Source of the DNA: Aldrovandia affinis
Lineage: Eukaryota; Chordata; Actinopteri; Notacanthiformes; Halosauridae
Reading direction: 5' to 3'
Assembly (NCBI GenBank): GCA_029706075.1
Contig: JAINUG010000257.1
Span: forward strand, 21,001 to 85,000
Length of the DNA stretch: 64,000 nucleotides
Position numbers and translations under genes: made by a program. The notes under the pieces were generated by a model. The model did no database searches and had not been told where the DNA came from. It saw nothing but the letters and a program-made list of their open reading frames with translations. Below, piece by piece: positions 1-11,189 of this stretch. Position 1 is the stretch's first letter. Each line of letters begins with the position of its first letter.

Positions 1-300
1 CAATAACGCCCCCTAACACACTGCTAAATGAATTAAAGAGAGGTTATGTGAACACCAAGATGAAGTCAAACACCTTCCATGACATCCCCAATCACCCCAA
101 ATTTAAACATCATTGAACATTTATGGGAACTTCTGGAAAGTAGTATGCAGAGTACATTTCCACTGCCTTCATCTCTCAAAGAATTGGAGGCTTTCCTTCA
201 TGGAAAATGGTCCAACATCCCACTAGAAACAGTTAAGAACTTTTACTCCAAGAAGGATTGAAGCTTTTCAAGTTTTTTTTCCTACCACTGCTTGTGTACT
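1..300 (+). mobile_element. Tc1-like transposase C-terminal fragment
   Basis: Bases 79-261 encode a 60-residue open stretch with NLNIIEHLWELL, the usual Tc1 transposase signature around the last catalytic acidic residue (S/P-D-L-N-P-I-E-H-L-W in active copies), followed by a typical Tc1 C-terminus and a stop. The first aspartate-type positions of the motif are changed (PNLNIIEHLW). No upstream transposase lies in frame, so this is a relic that is cut by the left edge of the window. It is probably part of the same inactive element cluster as the next two entries. Confidence 0.75.
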
Positions 301-315
301 TTGGATTAATGGTGC

Positions 316-540
316 ATGCGATGGGAGAACCTGGCAGAAGGGCAACCATCTCTGCAACACTCCATCATTCAGGCCTTTATGGTAGTGGCTACCTGGAAGC
401 CACTTCTGAGTAAAAGGTATATGACAGCCCATCTGGAGTTTGCCAGACGGAACTTAAAGGACTCTGAGAGCATGAGGAAAAAGATTCTCTGGTCTGATGA
501 GACAAAAATTTAACTCTTTGGCCTGAATGCCAAGCGCTAC
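316..540 (+). mobile_element. Tc1-like transposase middle fragment, plus strand
   Basis: Plus-strand reading gives the segment leading to LWSDETKI (about 490-510), the conserved block around the second catalytic aspartate of Tc1 transposases, and then a stop. Bases about 318-385 are the near-perfect reverse complement of about 537-603, so the fragment sits head to head with the minus-strand Tc1 piece that follows and the two can form a long hairpin. It is non-functional. Confidence 0.75.
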
Positions 541-1284
541 CATAAAGGCTTGGTTGATGGAGTGCTGCAGAGATGGTTGTCCTTCTGCCAGGTTCTCCCA
601 TCACTGCAGAGGAACTCTGAAGCTCTTTTAGAGTGGCCACTGTGTTCTTGGTCACCTCCCTGACTAAGGCCCTTCTTGCCCAGTTACTGAGTTTAACTGG
701 ACAGCCAGGTCTAAGAAGAGTTGTGGTGATTCCAAACTTCTTCCATTCCAAAATGATGGAGCCCACTGTACTCCTGGAAACTTCCAATGCTTTAGCAATG
801 TTTTTATACCCTTCCCCACATCTATGCCTTGACACAATTCTATCTCGGAAATCTATGGAGAGTTCCTTGGGCTTCATGGCTTGGTTTTTGCTCTGACATG
901 CACTGTGAACTGTGGGACATTTACATATATATATATTTTTTTACATTTTAAGCATTTAGCAGACCTTATATAGTCAGGTGTGTGCCTTTCTAAATCATGT
1001 CCAATCAATTGAATTTGCCACAGGTTGACTACAATCAAGTTCTAGAGGGCTCTCAAGGATGATTAAAGGGAACATAATTAATCTGAGCTCAATTTGGAGT
1101 GTCATAGCAAAGGGCCTGGATACTTATGTAAATAACATATTTCCGTTTTTTATTTTGAATACATTTGCAACGATTTCTAAAAACGTATTTTCACTTTGTC
1201 ATTATGGGGTATTGTGTGTAGATTGATGGCAAAAAATATATTTAATCAATTTTAAATTAAGTCTATAACACAAAATGTGGAAAA
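537..1284 (-). mobile_element. Tc1-like element, N-terminal half and long terminal region
   Basis: The minus strand from 877 encodes the Tc1 N-terminal helix-turn-helix region (MKPKELSIDFRDRIV, then GYKNIAKALEVSRSTVGSII), followed by decay into the inverted arm. Bases 890-1284 match the 5' non-coding and terminal-repeat part of salmonid-type Tc1 elements as I remember it (for example the block tcattatggggtattgtgtg at about 1199-1218). The terminal repeat is interrupted at 1284 by a LINE and resumes at about 2805. Confidence 0.8.
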
Positions 1285-2804
1285 CGACCTGCTTGATCCC
1301 AACCAATCTGGGTTCAGAGCAGGCCACTCCACAGAGACTGCTCTCCTTGCTGTCACTGAGGCTCTTCATGGGGTTAAGTCCCAATCCCTTAGCTCCGCCC
1401 TACTCCTCCACGACCTGCCGGCGGCATTCGACACCGTGGACAACCGGATCCTGCTCTCATCTCTCGTCGAGATGGGAATCTCTGGATCTGCGTTGACATG
1501 GTTCGAGTCCTACCTGGCTGACCGGTCCTACCAGGTGGCCTGGAGAGGATCCCTCTCCTCTCCCCACACCCTCTCTACCGGAGTCCCGCAGGGCTCGGTG
1601 CTAGGCCCCGTCCTATTTTCTCTGTACACCAAGTCACTTGGCTCTGTTATTTCTGCTCATGGTTTTTCCTATCACTGTTATGCTGATGACACACAACTGT
1701 TCCTCTCCTTCTCTCCATCTGATACCCAGGTCCCGGCACGGATCTCTGCATGCCTGGCTGACATCTCTGCTTGGATGTCCGCCCACCACCTGAAGCTGAA
1801 CCTGGGGAAGAACCTGGGGAAGACTGAGCTGCTCTTCCTCCCGAAGGGCTCCCCGATGATTGATGCGCCAATCACCGTGGAAGGCTCCATAGTGTCTCCG
1901 TCCCAGTCGGCCAGGAGTCTTGGGGTAACCCTGGACAATCAGCTGTGCTTCTTGAGCCATATTGCAGCGATCACTCGGACCTGCCGTTTCTCCCTCCACA
2001 ACATCCGGAGGATCCGACCGTTCCTCACCCAAGAGGCCACTCAACTCCTGGTCCAGGCCCTGGTGATCTCACGTCTGGACTACTGCAATTCCTTACTGGC
2101 AGGCCTTCCAGCCTGCGCCATCAAGCCACTGCAACTAGTCCAGAATGCTGCCGCTCGTCTGGTGTTCAACCAGCTGAAGTTCACCCACGTCACCCCTCTA
2201 CTCTCCTCTCTGCACTGGCTCCCCATCGCAGCACGCATCAGATTCAAGTCACTGGTGCTACTTTTCAAGCGGCCAGAGGTACTGCTCCCCCATACCTCCA
2301 GTCACTCATCACTCCCTACACACCTCCCAGACCCCTCCGCTCCGCCTGCTCGGGTAAACTGACTGTCCCTTCCCTCCGGGCGCCTGGCAGCCGCTCCTCG
2401 CGGTCTCGCCTCTTCTCTGTCCTGATCCCTCGCTGGTGGAATGACCTTCCGCAATCGGTCAGGACCGCGGAGTCACTTGCGATCTTCCGCAAGAGACTCA
2501 AAACCCACCTCTTCAGACTCCACTACCACTGAACTCTGTCCATCTAGCTAAATTGTCTTCACCACTGTTTACTTGTTCAACACTATACTCCCAAAGAAAA
2601 TATATATATATATATTTTTAAATTCACTAACCTTTTCCTTCCCGGTGTTACAGGTGTGGTACGCAGATGCCTGCAATGATGTCTATTGCTGTATTCCTGC
2701 ACTGATCTTGTGCGCTAACTATGATTGTTCCTACCATGTATTAATGCACATCTTGTAAGTCGCTCTGGATAAGAGCGTCTGCTAAATGCTTAAAATGTAA
2801 ATGT
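1285..2804 (+). mobile_element. 5'-truncated non-LTR retrotransposon (L2/CR1-like LINE)
   Basis: The open frame from about 1277 encodes the palm and thumb of a LINE reverse transcriptase: SGFRAGHSTETALL, then FDTVDNRILL, GVPQGSVLGPVLFSLY and the active-site YADDTQLF (about 1675-1700), then RLDYCNSLLAGLP and LLSSLHWLPIAARIRFK. Near 2270 the frame shifts by one and continues as ARGTAPPYL...WWNDLPQSVRTAESLAIFRKRL to a stop at about 2532. The 3' tail carries gtcgctctggataagagcg and ends in short aaatgtaaatgtaaa repeats, the tail shared by teleost L2 LINEs and V-SINEs. Endonuclease and early RT are missing. It lies inside the Tc1 terminal repeat with a possible aaaa target duplication. Confidence 0.88.
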
Positions 2805-2845
2805 AAAAGTGAAGGGGCCTGTATATCTACTGTATATCTACTTAT
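2805..2845 (-). mobile_element. Outer end of the Tc1-like terminal repeat
   Basis: Bases aaaagtgaaggggcctgtat directly after the LINE tail match the outermost part of salmonid-type Tc1 terminal repeats (agtcaaggggtctgaatac). They restore the repeat that stops at 1284. This shows that the LINE inserted into an existing Tc1 element. Confidence 0.6.
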
Positions 2846-3195
2846 GTAGATATAGTTAGGATATAGGTGTGAGGACACAGAAGAGAGATGAGTGAATAGT
2901 TGTGGTGGGAAATTTGATGTGAAGGGTGTTCACACTAAGCTGGTGTATTTTGCTTGTTTGATGGAAATTGAAGGTTTGGATATTTGGTGTAGTACATTAA
3001 CTTTGTGTTAGACCCCTGTGCAAAGGGGTATTGAGACAACAAAGGAGAGATTCATTATCATCCACTCAGCAAAGGTTATGCACTGAGTCAATTCCCAGTT
3101 TTTTGTTGAGACAGGAGCTCAGCTGAATATTAAGTTGTTAATGGAGTCCATAGGTGGTTGGACAACTTATTGCATGTGGTGGCCTCCCGTGAAAA
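2846..3195. other. Non-coding stretch, nothing recognised
   Basis: AT-rich sequence between the Tc1 end and the decayed coding fragment. No gene, repeat or regulatory site could be supported, although the 3' part may be the degraded upstream portion of the following pseudogene. Confidence 0.4.
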
Positions 3196-4545
3196 ATGAG
3201 ATGGTATCTTCGGCCGAATATCATGCCAGCCAGGACAAATGTGACATCCACACAAAGCAGAGCATACAATGCTTTTCTACCACTATTCCCTGACCAGGAC
3301 ATGTTGGTTGCTATGATCAATCATTCATCTAATGTTGTAAGAAAAGCATTTGGAATTCTAAACCCTGAACAGATACCCATCATTACTGTGGACCAGCCCT
3401 TTTTTAGAGTAGCAAGGCAGATCCAGTGGAGCATACTAACAAATTATGAAGGCCATTTTATAGTGCTTTACGTGGTGCGGCATATTGAGATAGCAACTCT
3501 CACATTGTGCTTGGGGATCTTCTGGAGGATAGTGGGTGGACTGGTGCACTTGTTCAAACATTTCAATACATGGAACAACAGAATCTTGCATGAGAGCATC
3601 TCCATGTGACACTGTATATGCTCATCAGGTTACCAATCAATCAATCAAATTTTATTTATATAGCACATTTAACATGACGCTCGTCAACCAAAGTGCTTTA
3701 CAATACAGGTAGACTAAGGGTAAAAATAAACAGAAAATAAACAACCAACAGACATACAAAGGAACAGAACAAACAAGGCAGGAGTCAGTGTGAGTCGGGG
3801 AACGCTAAGGAATACAAGTGAGTTTTGAGCTTAGATTTAAAGGACTCAATGGAGGGGGCAAATCTGATGGACATGGGGATGCTGTTCCAGAGGTCAGGGG
3901 CCGCGACAGCAAAAGCACACCCCCCCCTAGACTTGAGGTTGGACTTACGGGTGGTTAGGAGACCCTTATCAGCAGATCTGAGGGCCCTGACGTTGGTATA
4001 GGGGTGAGGAGGTCTGCTAGATAGGAGGGGCTTACCATTTAGAGCTTTGTAGACAAATAAAATAACTTTAAAATCTATCCTATAGCGTACTGGGAGCCAA
4101 TGAAGGGAGGCAAGGACAGGGGTGATATGAGCTCTCTTCCGAGTACCTGTGAGCAATCTAGCAGCAGCGTTGTGGGGTAGCTGTAGGCGGGCCATGGTCG
4201 ACTTATTAAGCCCCAGGTACAGAGAGTTACAATAATCAAGTCGTGATGATATGAAGGCATGAATGACTCTCAAGGTCTGAGGGGGAGAGAATGGCCTTAA
4301 TCTTACATATGGTACTTTGTATGCAGTGCTGCAGGATCTGTGCGCTTGATATGTCACCAGTCTGAAACCAGGATGTCTTTCGAAGATTTGAGTGCTGCAA
4401 GACCAAAACAATTCCTGTTTTTAAATTGTATGAGTTTCTTCCATACAGATGCATTAAGAATGGCTCCATAGTTCTTTGCATTAGATCACACAAACTATGC
4501 AAGGTGGACTTCTATGAATGTGTGCAACATGGCCAAATGAATGAA
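3196..4545 (+). pseudogene. Decayed copy of an unnamed multicopy protein family, interrupted by a Rex1-like LINE
   Basis: Translation from 3196 gives AYNAFLPLFPDQDMLVAMI, then LNPEQIPIITVDQPFF and RQIQW, then HIEIATL; the frame decays after about 3510. After the LINE insertion (3634-4302) the reading resumes and includes ALDHTNYARW near 4475-4500. I recognise this combination (conserved D-Q-P, H-I-E and L-D-H-T-N-Y-A-R blocks) from uncharacterised, repetitive predicted proteins of fish and cnidarians; I cannot name the family. Stops, frameshifts and the LINE make it non-functional. The left breakpoint of the tandem duplication falls inside it at 3311. Confidence 0.6.
3634..4302 (-). mobile_element. 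Rex1-like LINE, 3' end insertion
   Basis: The minus strand encodes a LINE C-terminus: FISSRLDYCNSLYLGL, then HITPVLASLHWLPVRYRID, VYKALNG, DLWNSIP and FKSKLKTHLYSLAF, ending at about 3785. The 3' tail, at the low-coordinate end, reads gctatataaataaaatttga with terminal ttga/attg repeats, as in Rex1 elements. The flanks are ttac at 3630-3633 and 4303-4306, and the second duplication copy has an uninterrupted site at about 14125-14135. The insertion therefore post-dates the tandem duplication. Only the 3' quarter of a LINE is present. Confidence 0.8.
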
Positions 4546-4763
4546 AAGGGTAAGTGTTTGATTCATTCCTTAATGGAAATCTTTGTGAGGAAGACAAGGA
4601 CCTAAGCATTCTCTGCTATTGACTAAGCTTATGAGCAGAACACGCCTTTGTGAAAGGTGATGGTAGAGCAGAGAGGCAAAAAATACAGCAACATTGCATC
4701 ATTGGGATGGTATTTAGCATCTTGCCCTGGAATGGGTAATCAATACATTTGTAGCCTGTAGAG

Positions 4764-4970
4764 CAGGGGTCTTCAACTCCAGGCCTCGAGGTCCGCTGTG
4801 TCTGCAGGTATTTGCTCCAACCACGCACTACACCACCTGATTTAGAATAATTAGTTTACCTCCTTGGTCCAGGAGGCGAGCCAATTAGTGAAATCAGGTG
4901 GTGTAGTGCGTGGTTAGAGCAAATACCTGCAGACACAGCGGACCTCGAGGCCTGGAGTTGAAGACCCCTG
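4764..4970. mobile_element. Palindromic hAT-type MITE
   Basis: A 207-bp near-perfect palindrome begins caggggtcttcaactccagg and ends with its reverse complement. It is flanked by the 8-bp target duplication ctgtagag (4756-4763 and 4971-4978), the length made by hAT transposases. The matching place in copy 2 (about 14577-14587) has a single ctgtagag, an empty site. The element has no coding capacity. Confidence 0.92.
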
Positions 4971-4978
4971 CTGTAGAG

Positions 4979-6480
4979 GATCACCATAGCAACATTACCA
5001 AGATAACCATTACCATTGGCAGAAACATACACATCACACTTGTAACACTCCAATGAAGGACACCAGAGATATTGGCCCAACTCCATTCCAGTGAATACTT
5101 AATTTAATAAAAGTTAATTTGCCCACTTAACTGACCATCCTTGCTCAGGCGATGCCCCCTGTAAGTCCTGGATGGGTCACTCCTTTTTCAAGGGCAGATC
5201 CATTTTGACGTTGTTTATATTGGTCACTCACCCCCACTTTCATACCCTTTGAGTCGCCCAGGTGTGGACTTTAACTTAATGCTCCCATGATTATTTCCAA
5301 ACAATAGGGATAAAACGTAGTGCCAAACGTGGAAAAAGGGTTTGTTAAACTGCAGGCTCTGCAAACTGCTGCCAAGCATAATATCCATTGCATTTAAGAT
5401 TGTCCACTTTGAGTTTATATTGATTACTGGAAAATACACATTATTTTCCAGTATGCCAATGCTCCACTCTGGTACAAGCAAAATGCTCCAAAGCAGAGGT
5501 TTTAAACAGTTATAGCAGTGGTGACTAGTTTGTGGCAGTAGCATTTAATATGGATTCCATGTTCAAAGTTATGAGGCTACTCAATTAGAAAATTGTATTG
5601 CTCCCCAAGCTCAGTTTACTCATTGCAAATGTGATGCCAACTGTCACTCATATAGAAAGCTTGAGGTACTCTTGGGAGTGAGCCACAACTTCAGTTCAGC
5701 CATTGTCCATCTGGTCATACTGACAATTTTGTATTTGAGCAGTAGAGTTGCATAGTAATGCCTAGCCAACAAAATCCATAATTTCACACCAAGGCATAAT
5801 CCCACCACTTCAGCAAGCCTCGACCTCAAGTAAAGTTAAAACCATTTTGATGGTCACGGTCAATGCCTTACATTGCAGTTGGCTAGAGATTGGGATGTGT
5901 TCTACACATGTACACGAAGCATACCCACATTGAAATCTGCCTCTTGGAAGATCCCATCAAGCTGAAGAGAAACTAAAGCTAGCCAGTTCAGTGCATAATG
6001 CAAGCAGGTAAGAAAATCCAGATTGATGACTAATCAGGACAGTTTAGCAGGCAGTTAGTGCTCAAAGCTAGCTGGATACATTTCTAAACTTAAGGAAGCT
6101 GAACATTTTAAATGAGCCAACACATGTACAGGCATGATAATTACAAAGTGAGACTAGCGGTCAAGCCAAAGGAAGCTAGCTAGTTGTGCAGGTAGTCAAA
6201 TGAAAGCTAGCGAACCAATTAAATGGTGAACCAAATTTAAGCATTTACAAATTGCCATTTATCCTGGCAAACTTGGTAAGAATCTAAGCCAAATAGTTAC
6301 CCATTTTGGTAGGAGCTAGCAAACTCACATGTGTAATCCTATAATACTAGTCAAACTAGCATTAATACCCAGACAATCTTACCTACAGTACAAGCATGTG
6401 CACTAGCAACCATCCAAGCTCCTGCCCCAATTTACAATCAAGTTTAATGCCAACACTAACAAACCTCAACATACCAATGA
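4979..6480. other. Intergenic sequence downstream of ZP gene copy 1
   Basis: About 1.5 kb of AT-rich sequence with several gctagc/agctagct clusters (5970-6350). No exon, transposon or RNA gene could be supported. It is shared with copy 2 at about 14588-16110. Confidence 0.5.
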
Positions 6481-6509
6481 GATTAAGAGGCAGACTTGAT
6501 TTAAAATGA

Positions 6510-6515
6510 TTTATT
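6510..6515 (-). terminator. Poly(A) signal of ZP gene copy 1
   Basis: AATAAA on the minus strand (tttatt on plus), about 210 nt past the stop codon and in the same place in copy 2. A potential 3'-UTR intron (donor GTGAGT at 6718-6723, acceptor before 6636) would put it in a last, non-coding exon. Confidence 0.65.
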
Positions 6516-6726
6516 ATCAACTGTAACAGGAAACCAAAAATGTGTACAGATGAGAGAGAACAGGTCTTTGTAGTCTGCCCATCAATGCTTCAGAAGCTGG
6601 GAACCATCTGTTGAGGGCAGGGAAGCAAACATTACATCTGAACACAGTCCCAATCTTCATTCAATCCAGGACAGGGGGGAGAACTGGGAACTCTTGTCAA
6701 ATCTAGTATCCCACAGTACTCACCAA

Positions 6727-9700
6727 TCACAGAGTCTTAAAACAGCCCTCTTCACAAACCCCTTGCTCAGGTAAGCACAACTCAGTGGAGCACATAAAGT
6801 AGATCTGTGGAGGAGAAGACAGCTTTAACTCACCAAGTTTGCATAAAGGGAATTAAATGCATCATGTCTTCATTCTAGACCAGGAAAGTTCAATTTACAG
6901 GAGTTTAGCTGGTCCTATATAGACCAGAATCCAATTACTCTGGTAAAATGGAATACACACTGCACTTTGTGCAATTGAACACCCCAAGATCAGTTTGAAA
7001 TGGTCCAAACAATTTTAAATAGTCCAGGTGGCAGCTCAAAGGTACTTTGTGGAGAACAGTCATTTCTTAAGTTCCCTCACCTCCTCATCAAGGTATTTGT
7101 TTGCGGCAACCATAAATTGGAAAGCTTTAACCTCAAAGCGACGTGCATGTTGGTTTCCTGGCAGTTTGTGGATAGTGACACCAGTGAATTTGTCAGGATT
7201 TGGGCATCTAGAAGCAAGGAATTACCAAATATGGTCAAGCAGTCAACCACACCAAATGTTCCATCACCATCCCATTTAGATCTTACCCCTCATACAACAG
7301 AACCAATGCCTTTTTAGCAGCCCTAGGGTAGGCGATGCAGTAATGCACAATCAGCACCCCTCTGACGTTGGAGGCCTGCAGGCTCACTTCCAGGTAAACA
7401 GGCCTGCCCAGCATGAGTCGCAGGGGTGGATGGTATAGAGGATACCAATTTGTGTAGTTCTGGTCTGAAATTTGGGTGGGGGGGCAGGGGAGGAGAGAAC
7501 TTGTGAGTTAACCTACAAAGCCAGCCTACAAAGCCACCCCACACAAAGGACATACCTCTTGCAAGTTTAAGCTGCACAGTAAACGATCCCTCAGACCGGA
7601 CCATTGGGATGGATGGACTCTTCACCATGAAACCAGTGCTGAGGTGGTTGGGATATTGCTGTGGCTGAATCTGCTGGCCCTTATGATAGCGACATTCCAC
7701 CATCATCCTGTATAGAATTAAATTGGTTACAGGGATGCAAATTATGCCAATTAATCTGGCATGATTAGGAAAGCCCATTTAACTTCCCCATTACATCGGA
7801 GTGCAGGTTTCAGCATTTAAAATGAGTCACCTGAATTGACGTTCCCTGGAGATGGTACCAGAAATTGCAGGGATTGGTGCAAGAGTGGTTGATACTTCCA
7901 CAGAGTAGATCGTGGTTGCCCCTATATCCTGTTGAAAGGGAAACCCCATGTCAAGTTTAGTTCTGGAGTATATAGCAACTAGAGAAATGAGGCACATGGT
8001 CAAATCGGTCATTTGCATTACATAGTCAAATTACAAAAACCCAAGTCCATTACCAAATTCCCCCACCTCATTTGACAGTTATACCACCTAGTTGAAAGGA
8101 ACCTTACTTTTGTAGCTGAAGTTCAGGCAGGGATGCCAGTTCAAAACTCTTAAGCCACACTTGCATCAAAGGAATACCAAATTGGTTTAGAAAGTAGTTT
8201 ATAACTAGGATAACTACATTTTAAGTTGCCCTGCCTACAAAATTCAGCACCTACTCACATAAGTAAGAGTCCCACAATGCTTGAAAGAGAACAAGAAAAC
8301 TGCAAATTTATCAGTGAGGATCTTCGGTGCACAGTCAGAAGCCTTAAGCTTGGTGAGGTCCAGACGGAGAGAAGGATTATGGGGAACCAAGAAGGCAAAG
8401 TGGGAATCTGCAGTGCACTCTGGAGGGGGGAAAAGGCATTTAGTCAGCATCAATTGTGGAGCACCACAACATTCCATGAATAAACACAAGTATACAAGCT
8501 TAGACAATGAGTTGAACAGAGTCATTACCATCCATGGGGTAGAAGCAAGTGCCAGCTTTAATATCAACACAGCAACCTTTAGCCAAGCAGTGGACTGCCA
8601 AAATCCCAAATCCACCACACAGTATTCTTTGAATGGTAGGAAAAATGCAGCTGTGCTTGTGTGCCATTGCAGCTTGGGGGGAAGAGAGAGAGAGATAAGT
8701 GTTACTGCCCACACAGATTGAAGGCTTCAGCAATTTACAATGATCCTACTCACCAGAACTAATATTGGGACCTCCAAAGATTAGAGGCAGGGATGCAGGG
8801 GGCTTGGGTGCAGGTTTGAGCAAATTGGGAATGTTACACTTGAACTCATCAGGGGTATCCGAGGGACTATCAGACTGTAGAAGGTCCAAGCTGGATAAGC
8901 CATTTGAGTGACCAGTAGGGTAATGAGCAGTACACGGCAATGTGATATCGGCAAGTTGTCCATTGGCTTCATACTTCAACCTTGTAGAGCAACGCCCATT
9001 CTGCCAGAGCACAAGGGGAAATTCTCATTTCTAGGCAGTTCTCCCTGCTGACAAACCATCTTGCCCAAAACTAGGTTTGAGTACCAGGGTGCAAATGTTC
9101 CCTTCTCCAGCCAAGTCAACAGTTACCTACTCAAATATTGGAGGTATATTGCAAATTAGAACTGTGAAAGTAAAATTGTTTCCTCATTCATTTCCATATT
9201 GCATTTATATAGCAAGTGATAAAAAGTACAAATACAGCAGGTGGCAGAAACACTGGAATGGATGATTCCATGTCGGTCATTTCGAATGCTAAATCATTGA
9301 GAATCTGCAACCTTGTACGGCAACTTACCACAAGTGTTACATCACAATCTTTGAGTGGGATAAGGGTGTCCTCTTGTTCTTTAGTTACAGCATAGCCACA
9401 TGATGCCAGAGCCCTTGCCGATATGAATCCCTGAGTTCCTGAAAGAAGACAAACAGCAATGCCAAGTGAAGACGAATGTCAAAATGTTCTTTATAGCAGG
9501 TGTTCATATGGTAGACTCACTTAAGGCTCAACTATAAGCCTGACCAATCTTTTACTCCAATGAAGAAACTCTGCAAGGATAGTTACCAATAAACTAATAG
9601 CCAGTTACTGATGAAGCCAAGTGGGTGCACATCAAATCTGAACTAATCGGACTACATGAAGCCTAGACCAGAAGATCAATTATCCAGATGCTTAGATTGA

Positions 9701-10180
9701 GTCTGGAGTAGAGATAATGGCATAAAGTTGCCAATGATTTGTCTGTGCAATTAAACAAGGAGACCCCAGACCCAAAGGAATGCCCAGTTGGTCCCTACCG
9801 CCTCTCCGTGGTTCAGCAGACCGAAATACTTTGGTTTGCTCATTGCAGGAGAGAGACAGATCTGGAAGGTTGGTTTCTGATTTAATGACGGAGTGCCTTT
9901 CCAGGCTTGCCAAATGCATGACTTTCTTCGGTCGTTTCACAAATCCACCATCAGAATACCGCTCATCAGACCCCTGTCCCCACACTACTGTAGCATCGCT
10001 TTCAGGATGGTCATAGTCACCATTACGCATAGAAAGTGAGCCATCTGTAAACACATCGAATTTGCCACCTACAGGTCCACCATGTCGAAAAGATTTACGC
10101 AACGGTGTTTGAGCCACTTTACCACTGACACACGCCACTAACACAACCAACAGAAGCGGAGGTTTCCATTTCAAAGACAT
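6727..10180 (-). CDS. ZP1/ZP4-type egg envelope protein, copy 1
   Basis: Zona pellucida protein of the ZP1/ZP4 (ZPB) class, expected to be secreted into the egg coat and to polymerise through its ZP domain. Ten exons on the minus strand: 9799-10180, 9329-9438, 8754-9000, 8529-8672, 8259-8419, 7831-7928, 7556-7707, 7287-7464, 7081-7207 and 6727-6804. All have GT-AG junctions and phases that join into 558 aa. Residues 1-20 are a signal peptide (MSLKWKPPLLLVVLVACVSG); about 110-190 are a cysteine-bearing ZP-N-like module; about 251-292 are a P-type trefoil (SCIFP, RILCGGFGI, GCCVD, CFYP), diagnostic of ZP1/ZP4; about 296-556 are the ZP domain, from ECTADSHF to EEGCFKTL. The protein stops right after the last ZP-C cysteines. 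I see neither a dibasic furin-type site nor a transmembrane segment after the ZP domain. The start is the ATG that opens the hydrophobic leader. Confidence 0.92.
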
Positions 10181-10225
10181 GAATGCAATGCTACAAACCC
10201 CCCCAAAGCAAATGAACACGCAAGC

Positions 10226-10330
10226 CTAAGACGACATAATGACTTATTCGCCGTGGTGAGAATATATAGGCTTATATCCACCTATCATGTGTTTGCAAAT
10301 GGAAGCAATTATACATTCTCACGTGGAAAG
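10226..10330 (-). promoter_or_regulatory. Putative promoter of ZP gene copy 1
   Basis: On the minus strand a TATA-like element (tatatatt, about 10261-10268) lies about 85 bp before the ATG at 10180. A perfect E-box CACGTG is at 10320-10325, about 55 bp further upstream. Vertebrate zp genes are activated in oocytes through E-boxes bound by FIGLA, so an oocyte promoter is plausible. This is inferred from position only; the same layout is kept in copy 2. Confidence 0.45.
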
Positions 10331-11188
10331 GAGTCTCATCGCGGTGTGCTAAAGATGGTGGAGCGCCTGAAAAGATGGGAAGGTTGGCTTGCAAGTCAAT
10401 GGAGAACAGTTTCTGCAAAATGTTTTTGTCAGATTGTAGTCCGTCGGAGAACTTACTGGACATGCATCATATAAAGTGACTTTTCATAAAATTGCCTTAT
10501 TGTCACCTTTGGATTCGATTATTTCCACGCCAATCAAACCATTAGAAATGAATGATTTAAAAATATATGACTCGTTTACTCTGTAAGAAAAATGTCTCAC
10601 CTGCGACAATGAAAATCCCATTGACTGCCAATGAAAACGGACACTACTTCCAATGCATAACTGTAGTTCTTGGGGGCAGAAAATCCACCTAACTAGCACT
10701 CTCCAGAGAGGAATAGGCAGTCCCAAAAGTGTCAATTTCTCCAGTAGTAGCCCAGTAGCGCCGCAATAGCTATACCCTATTGGATATTTACCATATATGA
10801 GCTCCCGATGTAAAACAGAAACAGTGGTTTGGCAAAAAGTTTCAATTATTGCCATAGCGCTCATTTGTTTTATCTACTTTTACTTTGTTTTATAAAATAA
10901 AATCGTTTTGCGCTGTTTCTAGTTGACTGCGAATTATACCTCATTAGCTAGCAACACAGCCAGCAAATTTGGCTAGCAAATGTTGATTGTGAATTATGCC
11001 CTAATTAATATGGACATTTATTTTGGACAAATTAACCTGGACAAAGTGTCTTGTGCTTTTTTTATTGTCCTAAAGGAACAGTAACCGTTCATGCAAATCA
11101 TTTGTCTGTTAGTATGGCAGGAACAAAAATGTCCAATCCCGCAAAGAAATATTATGTACAGGGTAGGGTGCACTTGCTTTATTCCTCG
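10331..11188. other. Upstream region of ZP copy 1 with an exon-like open frame
   Basis: On the minus strand an open frame starts at the ATG at 10864 and runs through 10601, where GCAG|GTGAGAC gives a strong splice donor (10594-10600). It is also kept in copy 2 (from 20503) but with an 8-bp or so change just before the donor. It encodes no domain I know. It could be an alternative upstream exon or chance. The rest of the stretch shows no feature. Confidence 0.25.
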
Positions 11189-11189
11189 A

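Noticed and set aside
389-877. Continuous 162-codon Tc1 transposase
   Set aside because: Only the first about 105 codons are transposase in sense; the rest reads through the inverted arm, so it is not a functional gene.
3785-4411. 208-codon LINE frame as one unit
   Set aside because: The part above about 4302 belongs to the interrupted host sequence, shown by its presence in copy 2 without the LINE.
7000-7317. Plus-strand open frame of 105 codons, repeated at 16626-16943
   Set aside because: It is antisense to ZP exons 8-9 and their short intron. Its conservation between copies is explained by the duplication.
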